Below, one piece after another: positions 7,311-15,632 of a DNA stretch of 28,654 nucleotides. The notes under the pieces were generated by a model, which worked only from the letters and a program-made list of their open reading frames with translations, had not been told where the DNA came from and searched no databases. Both the position numbers and the translations under genes were made by a program. Each line of letters begins with the position of its first letter. The first letter of the stretch is position 1. This stretch comes from JAICYJ01 sp045806525 (GTDB lineage Bacteria > Actinomycetota > Thermoleophilia > Gaiellales > JAICJC01): contig JBJMJD010000048.1 of NCBI GenBank assembly GCA_045806525.1, positions 1-28,654 of the forward strand. The letters run 5' to 3'.

Positions 7311-8965
7311 GCCGCCGCCCGGGGCCCCTCGCCGAGAACCCGTGTGTGCAGCGGCCGCAGCCGGCCGTCGCGGCCGGGCTCGGCCCGGAAGATCGTCACG
7401 CCCGCCCACCGCCCGTCCAGCTCGAGAACGCCGATCGAGTTCTCGAAGGTCGGGCCGGCCCGGTAGCGCCAGCGAGCGGAGGGCCGCCGTACCCCCGCGA
7501 GCCGCGCAAGCCCTCCCATGATCACGGCGGCTGCCCGGGTCTTGGTCACGGCCACCACGCGTCGCTCCGCTGGCCCGAGCGGGTTTCGGAAGGGGGAGCA
7601 GACGACCTGGTGCACGCGGCTGCGGCGTCCCTGGAACCGTCCCAGCGATACCTCGGCGACGTACGCGTTGTGGACATCCCCGCCGACCAATGTGATCGTC
7701 GCCGGAGGGTCGTGACCGTCGATGCCATCGGCGGCGTCCCGCAGCAGCTGCATCATCCGCTCGAACGACCGCTGGAACGCGGGCCAGTGCTCGAGGTCGA
7801 GCGCGCGTCGCAGCTTCTCGCCCAAGCCGGCGGCGAGTCCGCCCCAGGCCCCGGCGCAGACGGCCTCGCTCCACGCCTCCAGGTAGTGCACGCCCGGCGA
7901 GAGGAAGACCGGCATCGAGCTGACGATCACGAGGTGATCAAAGGCGCCGCGGCTGTGCTCGATGATCCACTCCCACTCCTCCTCGTCCACCATGTCGCGG
8001 CGTCCATCGGCGAGCACCCGTGCGGCCCGGGAGTCGACCACGAGCACGCGCGACCGCCCGAAGTCGCGGAAGTACGCCCACCGCGAGGCGGCCGATTCAC
8101 GGTCGACATGCTCGGCGAACACCTGCAGCGGCTCGCTGATGTCACCGCCGGCCGACGCAACGCCGTACAGGGGGTCCTCCGCGAGCTCCGGTGGCGCCAG
8201 GTTCCCGAGGTGCTGGTAGATCCAGTAGGACATGAACGCGCCGGTGATCCGGTCGTTCCACCAGCCCTGGGCGCGGGCATCCGCGACCCAGTCCCAGGAG
8301 ATGTTCCAGTCATCGATCACATCGTGGTCGTCGAAGATCATCGCGCTCGGCACGGTGGAAAGCAGCCAGCGGATGTTGGGGTCGCTCCACGCCTCGCGGT
8401 ACAGACAGGAGTACTCCTCGAAGTTTGCGACCTCCTCACCGGGCGGCTGTGACACGTCCCGGCGCGAGCGGATGAACTCGACGGTGGCGGGGCTCACCTC
8501 ATCGGCGTACACCTGGTCGCCCATCAGGAGCAGCCCGTCCGGCCAGGGCTCCGAGCCGTTGTTCAGCCGCCGGGCGTAGGCCCACAGCGCGTCCACGCCG
8601 AATCCCTGCTCGTGCTCCGTCGGCGACAGTGTGTACGGCTCGCGTTCGGGCGCGCCGACGCGGCAGGAGCCGAACACCAGCCGCGCCTCGCGCTCGCCTT
8701 GGCGGGTGTGGATCGTGCTGGGCGAATGGCTGGAGCCCTCCAGCGGCCAGACCGGCTCGCCGTCGAGCTCCACCCGGTACTCGATCACGGCACCCTCCTC
8801 AAGGCCCGTCAGCACGACGAGCGCGAAGTGGTGCCCGAAGGCCTCGAACGTCTCCGCCGTGTGGCCGAGCACCCGGACGCTGCATTTCCGATCCGTCTCG
8901 ACCCAGACGGTGGCCTCCGACCGGCCGACATATCGCAGCAGCGGGCCGAGGAGGAGCGATGCCAT
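7280..8965 (-). CDS. PhoD-like alkaline phosphatase family protein
   Basis: A 561-residue metallophosphoesterase of the PhoD family. After an N-terminal beta-sandwich-like domain (about 1-90), the catalytic domain shows LVFGSCR (96-102), LLLMGDQVYADE (145-156), MIFDDHDVIDDWN (209-221), VVDSRAAR and VGGDVHNAYVAEV near 436-447. These are the Asp, His and Asn metal ligands of the family. PhoD enzymes release phosphate from phosphodiesters and monoesters and are often Tat-exported, but this protein has no signal peptide and is predicted cytosolic. ATG 8965 has no Shine-Dalgarno; a TACAAT 8 bases upstream suggests a leaderless message. The last 31 bases overlap the convergent PAP2 gene. Confidence 0.9.
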   Translation of the reverse strand: MASLLLGPLLRYVGRSEATVWVETDRKCSVRVLGHTAETFEAFGHHFALVVLTGLEEGAVIEYRVELDGEPVWPLEGSSHSPSTIHTRQGEREARLVFGSCRVGAPEREPYTLSPTEHEQGFGVDALWAYARRLNNGSEPWPDGLLLMGDQVYADEVSPATVEFIRSRRDVSQPPGEEVANFEEYSCLYREAWSDPNIRWLLSTVPSAMIFDDHDVIDDWNISWDWVADARAQGWWNDRITGAFMSYWIYQHLGNLAPPELAEDPLYGVASAGGDISEPLQVFAEHVDRESAASRWAYFRDFGRSRVLVVDSRAARVLADGRRDMVDEEEWEWIIEHSRGAFDHLVIVSSMPVFLSPGVHYLEAWSEAVCAGAWGGLAAGLGEKLRRALDLEHWPAFQRSFERMMQLLRDAADGIDGHDPPATITLVGGDVHNAYVAEVSLGRFQGRRSRVHQVVCSPFRNPLGPAERRVVAVTKTRAAAVIMGGLARLAGVRRPSARWRYRAGPTFENSIGVLELDGRWAGVTIFRAEPGRDGRLRPLHTRVLGEGPRAAAQERAEPASR

Positions 8966-8973
8966 CGCCCGCG

Positions 8974-8979
8974 ATTGTA
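8974..8979 (-). promoter_or_regulatory. -10 element of the PhoD-like gene (leaderless geometry)
   Basis: TACAAT on the minus strand (5 of 6 matches to TATAAT) ends 8 bases before the ATG at 8965, so transcription would start at or next to the start codon. No Shine-Dalgarno is present, which agrees with a leaderless mRNA. Confidence 0.55.
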
Positions 8980-9017
8980 CGGGGCGGGCCGAGCCGCGTC
9001 GAATCCAAGGCCTCCGC

Positions 9018-10250
9018 TCAGCGCAGGATACCGGTGTGGCCGAGCGAGTAGCGGCCCGGCTGTGGCCACACGCAGAGGCCGTGCGGGCTTAGTCCGACCG
9101 GGATCTTCGCCAGCAGCCGACCGTTGCGGGTGCTGATCGCGTAGACCACGTCGTTGTAGCGCCCGGAGACCCAGAGCACCCGGCCGTTGGCCGACACGCC
9201 GCCCATGTCGGGACTGCCGCCGCCGGGAATCCACCACTTCTTGACGACCCGGCCGGTGCCGAAGCTGATCACCGAGATCGAGCCCTCGCCCCGATTCGTG
9301 GCGTAGAGATACTTGGCGTTGCGGCTGGGATACAGCCCGTGTACCCCCGCCCCGGTGTGGATGAACCCGGTCACCCGGAACCGCCGGCCGTCGATCTTCC
9401 AGAGGCCGTTCGCCATCATGTCGGCGACGTAGAACACCTTCCCGTCCGGGGCGAGCTTGATGTCCTGAGGCATCCCGCCGGCGCCGTCGGGCAGCTGCAG
9501 CGTGCCGATCACGCGTTCGCGCTTGACGTCGACCTTCAGGATCTGCCCCGAGAACTCACAGGTGGCGAGCAGGTAGCGGCCGCTGGCCGAGAAGTCGATG
9601 TGATCCACCCCCGCGCACGGCACGTGCAGCGAGTGGATCAGCCGGAACGTGTGCGGGTTTCGGAAGTCGAGCCGAGCCAACCGCTCCGCGACGACGATCG
9701 CCCGGGTGCCGTCGGGCGTGAAGTAGAGGTTGTAGGGATCCGCCACCGGGATCGGCCGGGCCGGGCGCCCGGTCACCGGGTTGATCGGCGTCAGCGTGTT
9801 GCTCCGGTCGCTCGTCACGTACAGACGCTTGAGATCCCACGACGGCACCACGTGCTGTGGCTCAAGGCCGACCGGGAACTGACGGATCACCCGCCGCGTG
9901 GCCGGATCGATCACATCCACGGTGCTGCTTGCGGAGTTGGGCACGTAGATCAGCGGGCGCGCCCGGCGCGCGGCGCCCGTCAGCATGTTGGCGCCGTCGT
10001 GAGCGTACACGTTGATCTGATGAGAGGGAGCCGCCGCGGCTTTGTGGGAGCCGCCCGCGAGGGCAATCCTGTCGTCCGCCGGGACCGCCCGCGGATGTGG
10101 CACGGCTGGGGACGCCACCCGATCGTCGCGCTGTGCCAGTGCCAGCAGCAGTACCGCGGTGGCCATTGCGATCGTGATCACCGGCCAGAGCACTCGCGAT
10201 CCTCTCGGTGGCTGCCTCCGGCGGTCATGGCGTCCGCGTGAGGTCACCAT
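9018..10250 (-). CDS. Membrane-anchored YncE/YVTN-type beta-propeller protein
   Basis: A 410-residue protein with a basic N-terminus (1-18), one membrane segment at about 19-40 (VLWPVITIAMATAVLLLAL) and an extracytoplasmic propeller. Blade repeats of the YVTN type are visible: PLIYVPNSASSTVDVIDPAT, KRLYVTSDRSNTLTPINPVT, KYLYATNRGEGSISVISFGT and RVLWVSGRYNDVVYAISTRN. Such proteins bind ligands or partners; no catalytic site is evident. ATG 10250 is preferred over an in-frame TTG at 10259; there is no Shine-Dalgarno, and TACGGT 9 bases upstream could serve a leaderless start. It diverges from a secreted phosphoesterase, a pairing that mirrors annotated YncE/alkaline phosphatase fusion proteins. 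The PhoD-like gene lies upstream on the same strand's far side, 52 bases from this stop codon. Confidence 0.85.
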   Translation of the reverse strand: MVTSRGRHDRRRQPPRGSRVLWPVITIAMATAVLLLALAQRDDRVASPAVPHPRAVPADDRIALAGGSHKAAAAPSHQINVYAHDGANMLTGAARRARPLIYVPNSASSTVDVIDPATRRVIRQFPVGLEPQHVVPSWDLKRLYVTSDRSNTLTPINPVTGRPARPIPVADPYNLYFTPDGTRAIVVAERLARLDFRNPHTFRLIHSLHVPCAGVDHIDFSASGRYLLATCEFSGQILKVDVKRERVIGTLQLPDGAGGMPQDIKLAPDGKVFYVADMMANGLWKIDGRRFRVTGFIHTGAGVHGLYPSRNAKYLYATNRGEGSISVISFGTGRVVKKWWIPGGGSPDMGGVSANGRVLWVSGRYNDVVYAISTRNGRLLAKIPVGLSPHGLCVWPQPGRYSLGHTGILR

Positions 10251-10259
10251 CGCAGCCAA

Positions 10260-10265
10260 ACCGTA
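10260..10265 (-). promoter_or_regulatory. Possible -10 element of the YncE-type gene
   Basis: TACGGT on the minus strand ends 9 bases before ATG 10250. It has the TANNNT form seen before other genes here that lack a Shine-Dalgarno, but the match is weak and no -35 is convincing. Confidence 0.3.
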
Positions 10266-10348
10266 GCGCTGCGCACTCCCCCGATTGTTGAGCGGTGGTT
10301 ACGGCTGCAGGCTGGAGGCTGATTACGCTCGCGCCGATAGATCAGGAG

Positions 10349-11296
10349 ATGCACCATGCCATCGTGACCTGCCGCGCCGCCATCGGAACGATCCTGGCCT
10401 TCTGCCTGGTGGGGATGACGACGGCCCAGCCGAACGCGGTGCCGGTCAGGGTCGAGGGCGCTTCGGTGACCGCGTCCGCGCCCTGCGGCGCGCTTGCCGG
10501 AACCGCCCCGCATGTTCGCTCCGTCGTCCTGATCATGATGGAAAACCACGCCACGCCGGTGCTCGGCTCGATGCCGTACCTGCGGGCCACGGCGGCACGC
10601 TGTGGCCGCGCCGCCGGCTACCACGCCGTCACCCACCCCAGCCTGCCCAACTACATCGCGCTCACCAGCGGCCGCATCCCCAGCGGCATCCGTGCCCGCG
10701 ACTGTGATCCCGGCGGCAGCTGCCTATCGCACGATCCCAGCATCTTCGGGCAGACCCGCGGTAGCTGGCGGGTGTGGGCGCAGTCGATGACCCGCCGCTG
10801 CCAGCATCGGACGATCGGGCGCTACGCGACCCGCCACACTGCAGCTCCCTACTACACGCGCATCCGCACACAGTGCCGGGCCAGGCAGATCCCGCTGGGG
10901 GGTCCTCGTCACGGCCTGGCGGCGACGCTCAACGCCGATCGGCTGCCCGCCTTCTCCCTGGTCGTCCCCGACGTCCGAGACGACCAGCACGACGGCTGCG
11001 TGCCCTGCGGTGACCGGTTCGCCCAGAGGTGGATCGGGCGGATCGTTCACAGCGCCGCGTACCGCCGCGGGGACGTGGCCGTGCTCGTCACCTGGGATGA
11101 GGACGACTACCGCGCCGGCAACCACGTGCCGCTGGTGGTCGTCTCGCCCTACACCGCGCCCGGCTCGGTCGCGCGCGGCCGTTTCACCCACTACGACCTG
11201 CTGCGAACGATCGAACGCACGCTTGGCTACGTCCCGTTGGGCGCCGCGCGGGCGCGGTCTGACAGCCTCGCGCGGCAACTCGCTCTCACCGCCTGA
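10349..11296 (+). CDS. Secreted phosphoesterase (acid phosphatase/phospholipase C family)
   Basis: A 315-residue phosphoesterase-family protein. The N-terminus from ATG 10349 carries a signal-like hydrophobic stretch (AAIGTILAFCLVGMTTA). The metal-site motif VVLIMMENHATPVLG is followed by HAVTHPSLPNYIALTSG, the signature of the AcpA/PLC-type group, and by TWDEDDYRAGNHVPLVVVSP, the second metal-site block with Asp, Glu and His. It is shorter than the 507-residue phosphoesterase in the same window and belongs to a different subgroup. The start is uncertain: ATG 10349 directly abuts an AGGAG, GTG 10364 is 15 bases past it, and GTG 10295 extends the frame. Several Cys residues suggest disulfides outside the cytoplasm. 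Substrate unknown. Confidence 0.85.
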   Translation: MHHAIVTCRAAIGTILAFCLVGMTTAQPNAVPVRVEGASVTASAPCGALAGTAPHVRSVVLIMMENHATPVLGSMPYLRATAARCGRAAGYHAVTHPSLPNYIALTSGRIPSGIRARDCDPGGSCLSHDPSIFGQTRGSWRVWAQSMTRRCQHRTIGRYATRHTAAPYYTRIRTQCRARQIPLGGPRHGLAATLNADRLPAFSLVVPDVRDDQHDGCVPCGDRFAQRWIGRIVHSAAYRRGDVAVLVTWDEDDYRAGNHVPLVVVSPYTAPGSVARGRFTHYDLLRTIERTLGYVPLGAARARSDSLARQLALTA

Positions 11297-11365
11297 GGCG
11301 GGGCCGCAAGGCCGCCGATCAGGCACCGGCCGATCCCGGCGCTTGCAAGCTGCCCGCGCCCGGTT

Positions 11366-11371
11366 GACAAT
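11366..11371 (+). promoter_or_regulatory. -10-like element of the LuxR regulator gene
   Basis: GACAAT ends 7 bases before ATG 11379 and there is no Shine-Dalgarno, which fits a leaderless start. The surrounding TTGACA (11364-11369) looks like a -35 but is too close to the ATG to act as one for this gene. Confidence 0.4.
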
Positions 11372-11378
11372 CACGGGG

Positions 11379-14012
11379 ATGGCAAGCTCCGCGCACATCG
11401 CGCCGTCGCCGGGGACCTCGCTGCTCGAGCGCGAGGACGATCTGGCCGTGCTGCACGGCGCCTTCTCGGAGGTGCGCGCCGGACGCGGCCGGCTGGTGCT
11501 CGTGGCCGGCGAGACCGGTGTCGGAAAGACATCGCTCGTGAACGCGTTCTGCGCGTCCGCGCGCGGCTCGGCCCGCGTCCTCGAGGGCTCCTGCGATGCG
11601 CTGGCGACGCCTCGCGCGCTGGGTGCCTTCGCCGACCTGGCGGTCGGTGCGAGCGACCGGCTGCGCGCACAGGTGGCCGCCGGGGTCACCGCCCATGAGC
11701 TGTTCGAGGCGCTCTGTGACGAGCTCGGCACGTCACCTGCCGTGATCGTGCTCGAGGACCTGCACTGGGCCGATGAGGCCACGCTCGACGTCGTGCGCGT
11801 GCTCGGAAGGCGGATCGAGTCGGTGCCCGCGCTGGTCGTGGCCACCTACCGTGAGGAGGCCGTGGTGCGGGACCACCCGCTGCGGATCGTACTGGGCGAC
11901 CTGGCCCGCATGCCCGGCCTGTCGCGCCTCACCGTCGAGCCGTTCTCGCCCGCCGCCGTCGCCGAGCTGGCGGCCGGCTATGAGATCGACGCCGGAGAGC
12001 TGTACCGCCTCACGGGAGGCAACCCGTTCTACGTAGGCGAGGTGCTGGACGCCGGGGCCGGCGATGTTCCGGCAACCGTCAGCGATGCCGTGCACGCCCG
12101 CGCCTCGAGGCTGAGCCCGGGCGCGCGGCAGGTGCTGGAGGCTGTGTCGATCGCTCCCCCGGCGGTCGAGCTTTGGGTGCTCGATCGCGTATGCGGCGAG
12201 GCGGCGGCGGCCGTCGACGACTGCCTGGCCTGCGCCATGCTGGCCGAGCGCGGCAACCGGATCGGCTTCCGCCACGAGCTCGCGCGGGCGTCGATCGAGT
12301 CGGCGCTCGGCCCGGCTCGGAGCCGTGACCTGCATCGTGCGCTGCTGGCCGCGCTCGCCTGCTCGCCGGAGGGCGCCGACCCGGCGCGCCTCGCCCATCA
12401 CGCCGAGGGCGCCCGCGATGCGGTCGCCGTGCTCGAGCTAGCGCCCGCGGCGGCGCAACGGGCCGCCCAGCTCGGCGCTCACCGCGAGGCGGCCGCGCAG
12501 TACGCCAGGGCGCTGCGGTTCGCCGGGGCGCGGCCGCCGCAGGAGCGCGCCGCGCTGCTTGCACGGCTCGCGGACGCGCAGTACGCCACCGATGACCAGG
12601 TCGACTCGATCGCGTCGTGGAACCGCGCCATCGATTGCTACCGCGAGGCTGGTGACGTGGCCGGCGAGGCGGAGTCGCAGTGCCGGCTGGTGACGAACTA
12701 CGGCTGTCGCGGTGCGATGGACGACGCGCGCGCGGCCGGTGCTCGCGCCGTGGAGCTGGCGGAGTCGCTCGGCGACGCCCCGGTGGTCGGCTCCGTCTAT
12801 GCGTCGATGGCGCTGCTCGAGCTCTACGAGGGTGGGTTCGACGCGTGCATCGAATGGGGCCAGCGCAGCGTCGCGATCGCGCGCGCTGCCGGCGACGGTG
12901 AGACGCTGGTCGATGCCATGACGAGCGCCGGCTGCGCCGAGTTCCTCCGCGACGGGGCGACGGCGTCGGGGACGCTCGAGCAGGCGCTCGGCGAGGCGCG
13001 ATCCCGACAGCTGGTGAGCGGGATCCCGCGCGTGCTCAACAACCTGGCCGCCGGAGCCGTCGAGCACAACGTCCACGATCTGGCGAACCGCAGCATCGAG
13101 GAGGGCCTGGCGCACTGCGCCGAGCACGACCTCGATCTGTGGACGCTCTCGCTGCTGGGGCTGAAGGCGCGCTCAAAGCTCGCCCAGGGCCACTTCGAGG
13201 TTGCGGCTGAGGTCGCCTCCCAGCTCGCGGAGGACATGCACGACTCGCCGGCGCCGCGGTTCGAGGGGCTGCAGGTACTGGCGCTGGTGCGTGCACGCCG
13301 CGGCGACCCCGGCGTCCATCCCGCCCTCGACCAGGCGATGGCGATGGACTGCCCCGCCGACGAGGTCGACTGGGCGGGCCCGCTGGCCGTGACCCGGGCC
13401 GAGATCGCGTGGCTCGAGGGCCGCGCCGACCAGATCGACGAGATCACGGCGCCCGCGTTCGCACTGGCGCGGGCCACCTCATCGGTGCCGTGGGTGCTCG
13501 GTGCGCTGGCCGGCTGGCGCCGCCGCGCCGGCCTGACCGACCGGTTGCGCGGCCCGCGGCCGGCCGAGCCGTGGGCGCTGGAGCTGGCGGGCCGCCATGT
13601 CGCGGCCGTCGCCGCCTGGGACCGGCTGGGCCGGCCCTACGAGGCGGCCATCGCGCAGGGCATGGGCGGTCGCCGCCTGGAGGATGCGCATGCCCGCCTC
13701 CGCGACCTCGGCGCCGATGCGCCTGCGGCCATCTTCGCCCGCAGGCTGCGGCAGCGGGGCGTGCGCGGCATCTCCCGCGGCCCGCGGCCCTCGACGCGCG
13801 AGAACCCGGCCAACCTGACAGCGCGCGAGCTGGAGGTATTGGCCCTGCTCGGCGACGGCCTCATGAACGCTCAGATCGCGCAGCGGCTGCACCTGTCGGT
13901 ACGCACCGTCGACCACCACGTGTCGTCGATCCTGCGAAAGCTGGACGTGCCCAGCCGGGCACACGCCAGCATCGAGGCGATGCGCCTGGGCATCTCGTCG
14001 ACCGTGCCCTGA
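11379..14012 (+). CDS. Large AAA-ATPase LuxR-family transcriptional regulator (LAL type)
   Basis: An 877-residue regulator. An N-terminal STAND/AAA ATPase holds Walker A GETGVGKTS (44-52) and Walker B VIVLEDLHWADE (122-133). A long helical, TPR-like middle region (about 400-780) is rich in Ala-Arg repeats, and a C-terminal LuxR/GerE helix-turn-helix lies at about 812-870 (LTARELEVLALLGDGLMNAQIA, then SVRTVDHHVSSILRKL). These proteins sense a ligand through the middle region and activate transcription in an ATP-dependent way. The open frame begins at 11010, but that part is antisense-like shadow of the phosphoesterase gene; ATG 11379 starts just before the ATPase domain. The regulated genes are unknown; the DUF4242 and ScyD-like genes lie downstream. 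Confidence 0.92.
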   Translation: MASSAHIAPSPGTSLLEREDDLAVLHGAFSEVRAGRGRLVLVAGETGVGKTSLVNAFCASARGSARVLEGSCDALATPRALGAFADLAVGASDRLRAQVAAGVTAHELFEALCDELGTSPAVIVLEDLHWADEATLDVVRVLGRRIESVPALVVATYREEAVVRDHPLRIVLGDLARMPGLSRLTVEPFSPAAVAELAAGYEIDAGELYRLTGGNPFYVGEVLDAGAGDVPATVSDAVHARASRLSPGARQVLEAVSIAPPAVELWVLDRVCGEAAAAVDDCLACAMLAERGNRIGFRHELARASIESALGPARSRDLHRALLAALACSPEGADPARLAHHAEGARDAVAVLELAPAAAQRAAQLGAHREAAAQYARALRFAGARPPQERAALLARLADAQYATDDQVDSIASWNRAIDCYREAGDVAGEAESQCRLVTNYGCRGAMDDARAAGARAVELAESLGDAPVVGSVYASMALLELYEGGFDACIEWGQRSVAIARAAGDGETLVDAMTSAGCAEFLRDGATASGTLEQALGEARSRQLVSGIPRVLNNLAAGAVEHNVHDLANRSIEEGLAHCAEHDLDLWTLSLLGLKARSKLAQGHFEVAAEVASQLAEDMHDSPAPRFEGLQVLALVRARRGDPGVHPALDQAMAMDCPADEVDWAGPLAVTRAEIAWLEGRADQIDEITAPAFALARATSSVPWVLGALAGWRRRAGLTDRLRGPRPAEPWALELAGRHVAAVAAWDRLGRPYEAAIAQGMGGRRLEDAHARLRDLGADAPAAIFARRLRQRGVRGISRGPRPSTRENPANLTARELEVLALLGDGLMNAQIAQRLHLSVRTVDHHVSSILRKLDVPSRAHASIEAMRLGISSTVP

Positions 14013-14041
14013 TCGCGCCGCGGCGCGGCCATTCCAAATTG

Positions 14042-14053
14042 GGCAGAACTGCC
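14042..14053. repeat. Short inverted repeat, possible operator
   Basis: GGCAGAACTGCC is a perfect dyad (GGCAG/CTGCC around AA) in the 102-base gap between the LuxR regulator and the DUF4242 gene. It lies about 24 bases upstream of a TAGGCT (14078-14083) that could be a -10 element. The location suits an operator, but a 12-base dyad can occur by chance in GC-rich DNA. Confidence 0.25.
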
Positions 14054-14114
14054 GATGTGTCGCCGCATGTGCGATCGTAGGCTCGTACGCGTCCAACAGA
14101 CACGGGAGGACTTC

Positions 14115-14411
14115 ATGGACACGTACGTGATCCTGCGCCGCGCCGGATGGCGATCGGCGGAGGAGTTGGAAACGGCCGCGGCCCGGTCGACCGCGGAGGG
14201 GGAGCGGACACCAGACGAGGTTCGCTGGATCCGCAGTTACGTCCTGGCCGAGCCTGCCGGTGGCGGGCTCGGAACGGTCTGCATCTATCAGGCCAGCAGC
14301 CCCGAGGCGATCCGGCGCCATGCCGCCGCCGCGGATCTGCCGGTCGACGAGATCGTGCACGTCGCCGACACGGTGATCGTGCGGCCCGATCCGGTACCGG
14401 CCGCGAGCTGA
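14115..14411 (+). CDS. DUF4242 small protein (SCO4226-like)
   Basis: A 98-residue protein that fits the DUF4242 family, small ferredoxin-like-fold proteins, one of which (Streptomyces SCO4226) is described as nickel-binding. Visible landmarks are an N-terminal MDTYVILRRAGW, the central VRWIRSYVLAEP and the strand-helix block TVCIYQASSPEAIRRHAAAA, then LPVDEIVHVADTVIV. These match the dimeric alpha-beta-barrel pattern in which a YxA-SPEAI-HA block is conserved. ATG 14115 has GGGAGGA four bases upstream; the longer frame from 14055 lacks support. It lies 25 bases ahead of the ScyD-like gene, so the two are likely cotranscribed. Metal binding is a family-based guess. Confidence 0.78.
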   Translation: MDTYVILRRAGWRSAEELETAAARSTAEGERTPDEVRWIRSYVLAEPAGGGLGTVCIYQASSPEAIRRHAAAADLPVDEIVHVADTVIVRPDPVPAAS

Positions 14412-14436
14412 CCTCCTACGAGACGAGAGGAGCACC

Positions 14437-15573
14437 ATGAAACGCATGATCACGGCTGTCGCGCTGCTGGCGGCGGCCACGGCGCTGGCGGGCGGCCGCG
14501 TGTCGTCCGCGCACGGCGGCACCGGCCCGAGCAGCGCGTCGACGGTCCACATGAGGGTCTTCGCCTCCGGATTCAACAACCCACGCGGCCTCACGTTCGG
14601 CCCCGGCGGTAACCTCTACGTCGCCGAAGGCGGCCTGGGTGGGTCGCACTCGACCGTTGGTAGGTGCCGGCAGGCTGCCGGTGCGGCCGCGCCCTACACC
14701 GGAAGCTCCCACAGCCGGGTTCTGGGTGGCCGCATTGCGAAGGTGACGCCGAGCGGTCACGTGTCGACGGTCGTCAAGGCGCTGCCGTCGAGCCAGACCA
14801 GCCCGGCCCTGGGCAGCCTCGTCAGCGGCGTTTCCAGCGTGGCCTTCATCGGCCATCGCATGTACGCCCTGCTGGCAGGGGCGGGCTGCTCGCACGGGGT
14901 CGCGCACATCCCCAATGGCGTGATTCGCGTCCACCACGACGGTAGCTGGAAGATGATCGCCAACCTCAGCCGGTTCCAGCGGCACCATCCGGTCAAGAAT
15001 CCTGACGACGAGGACTTCGAGCCGGACGGGACGTGGTACAGCATGGCCGCCTTTGACGGCGTGCTGTTCCCGATGGACTCGAACCACGGTGAGCTCGACC
15101 GCGTCACGCGGCGCGGGCACATCTCGCGGGTGATGGACATCTCGGCGAAGGTCGGTCACGTCGTGCCGACGGCACTGCTGCCGATCGGCGGCAACGCCCG
15201 CAACCCGGCCATGTTCATCGGCAACCTGGGCGTGTTCGGGCCGCCGGACGGCACCGTGCCGAACGAGAGCGTCTACCGGCTGACGCGGGCGGGCCACCTG
15301 GCCGTCCGCGCCACGGGGCTCGAGCAGGTGCTCGGCCTGGCCCGGCGAAACGGCGTGCTCTACGCGCTCGAGATGAGCTCGACCCCCGGCGGTCCCACGC
15401 CGGGTACCGGCGCCATCGTCCGCGTCCGGCGCGGCGCAGCTCCCGAGACGGTCGTCTCGGGGCTCACCTTCCCGACCGGGATCGCGGTCGGCCCCGACGG
15501 CGCGTTCTACGTGTCGAACCAGGGGTTCGGCTTCGGTGCCGGCGAGGGCCAGGTGCTTCGCATCACCCTCTGA
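14437..15573 (+). CDS. Secreted ScyD/ScyE-like beta-propeller protein
   Basis: A 378-residue secreted protein. The signal peptide is clear: MKRMITAVALLAAATALAGG and cleavage likely near SSAHG. The mature part starts VFASGFNNPRGLTFGPGG and NLYVAEGG, the NHL/SMP-type propeller opening found in proteins annotated ScyD/ScyE family. It ends with LTFPTGIAVGPDGAFYVSNQGFG, a matching last blade that closes the ring. ScyD and ScyE were named for scytonemin clusters of cyanobacteria, but most homologues have no link to that pigment, and none is seen here. ATG 14437 is preceded by AGAGGAG at 5 bases. A strong hairpin follows the stop and probably ends this transcript. Confidence 0.85.
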   Translation: MKRMITAVALLAAATALAGGRVSSAHGGTGPSSASTVHMRVFASGFNNPRGLTFGPGGNLYVAEGGLGGSHSTVGRCRQAAGAAAPYTGSSHSRVLGGRIAKVTPSGHVSTVVKALPSSQTSPALGSLVSGVSSVAFIGHRMYALLAGAGCSHGVAHIPNGVIRVHHDGSWKMIANLSRFQRHHPVKNPDDEDFEPDGTWYSMAAFDGVLFPMDSNHGELDRVTRRGHISRVMDISAKVGHVVPTALLPIGGNARNPAMFIGNLGVFGPPDGTVPNESVYRLTRAGHLAVRATGLEQVLGLARRNGVLYALEMSSTPGGPTPGTGAIVRVRRGAAPETVVSGLTFPTGIAVGPDGAFYVSNQGFGFGAGEGQVLRITL

Positions 15574-15587
15574 CGGCGCGCCATCGT

Positions 15588-15617
15588 GCTCGGGCCGGCC
15601 ATCAGGCCGGCCCGAGC
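15588..15617 (+). terminator. Hairpin terminator after the ScyD-like gene
   Basis: A perfect 13-base-pair stem (GCTCGGGCCGGCC and its complement) with a 4-base loop ATCA begins 15 bases after the ScyD-like stop codon. There is no T-run, which is usual in high-GC actinobacteria. It separates this operon from the microprotein gene that starts at 15633. Confidence 0.75.
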
Positions 15618-15620
15618 AAC

Positions 15621-15626
15621 TAGGAT
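15621..15626 (+). promoter_or_regulatory. -10 element of the 28-residue microprotein gene
   Basis: TAGGAT lies 6 bases before the GTG at 15633, identical in sequence and spacing to the TAGGAT before the reductase gene at 18300. It sits directly after the terminator hairpin, a position expected for a new transcription unit. Confidence 0.5.
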
Positions 15627-15632
15627 GGGCGC

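Noticed and set aside
6632..8452. 606-residue plus-strand frame across the PAP2 and PhoD-like genes
   Set aside because: It overlaps two well-supported genes on both strands, has no recognisable domain, and is Arg/Gly/Pro-rich.
11364..11369. Perfect TTGACA as a -35 element
   Set aside because: It is only 10 bases from ATG 11379, so no -10 can fit before the gene; the overlapping GACAAT is a better -10 candidate.
11010..11378. Upstream in-frame extension of the LuxR regulator to a 1000-residue frame
   Set aside because: The extension overlaps the secreted phosphoesterase gene in another frame and is Arg/Thr-rich low-complexity; the ATPase domain begins just after ATG 11379.
14017..14030. GC-rich palindrome after the LuxR stop as a terminator
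   Set aside because: The palindrome has no room for a loop and no T-run; it could be chance in this base composition.
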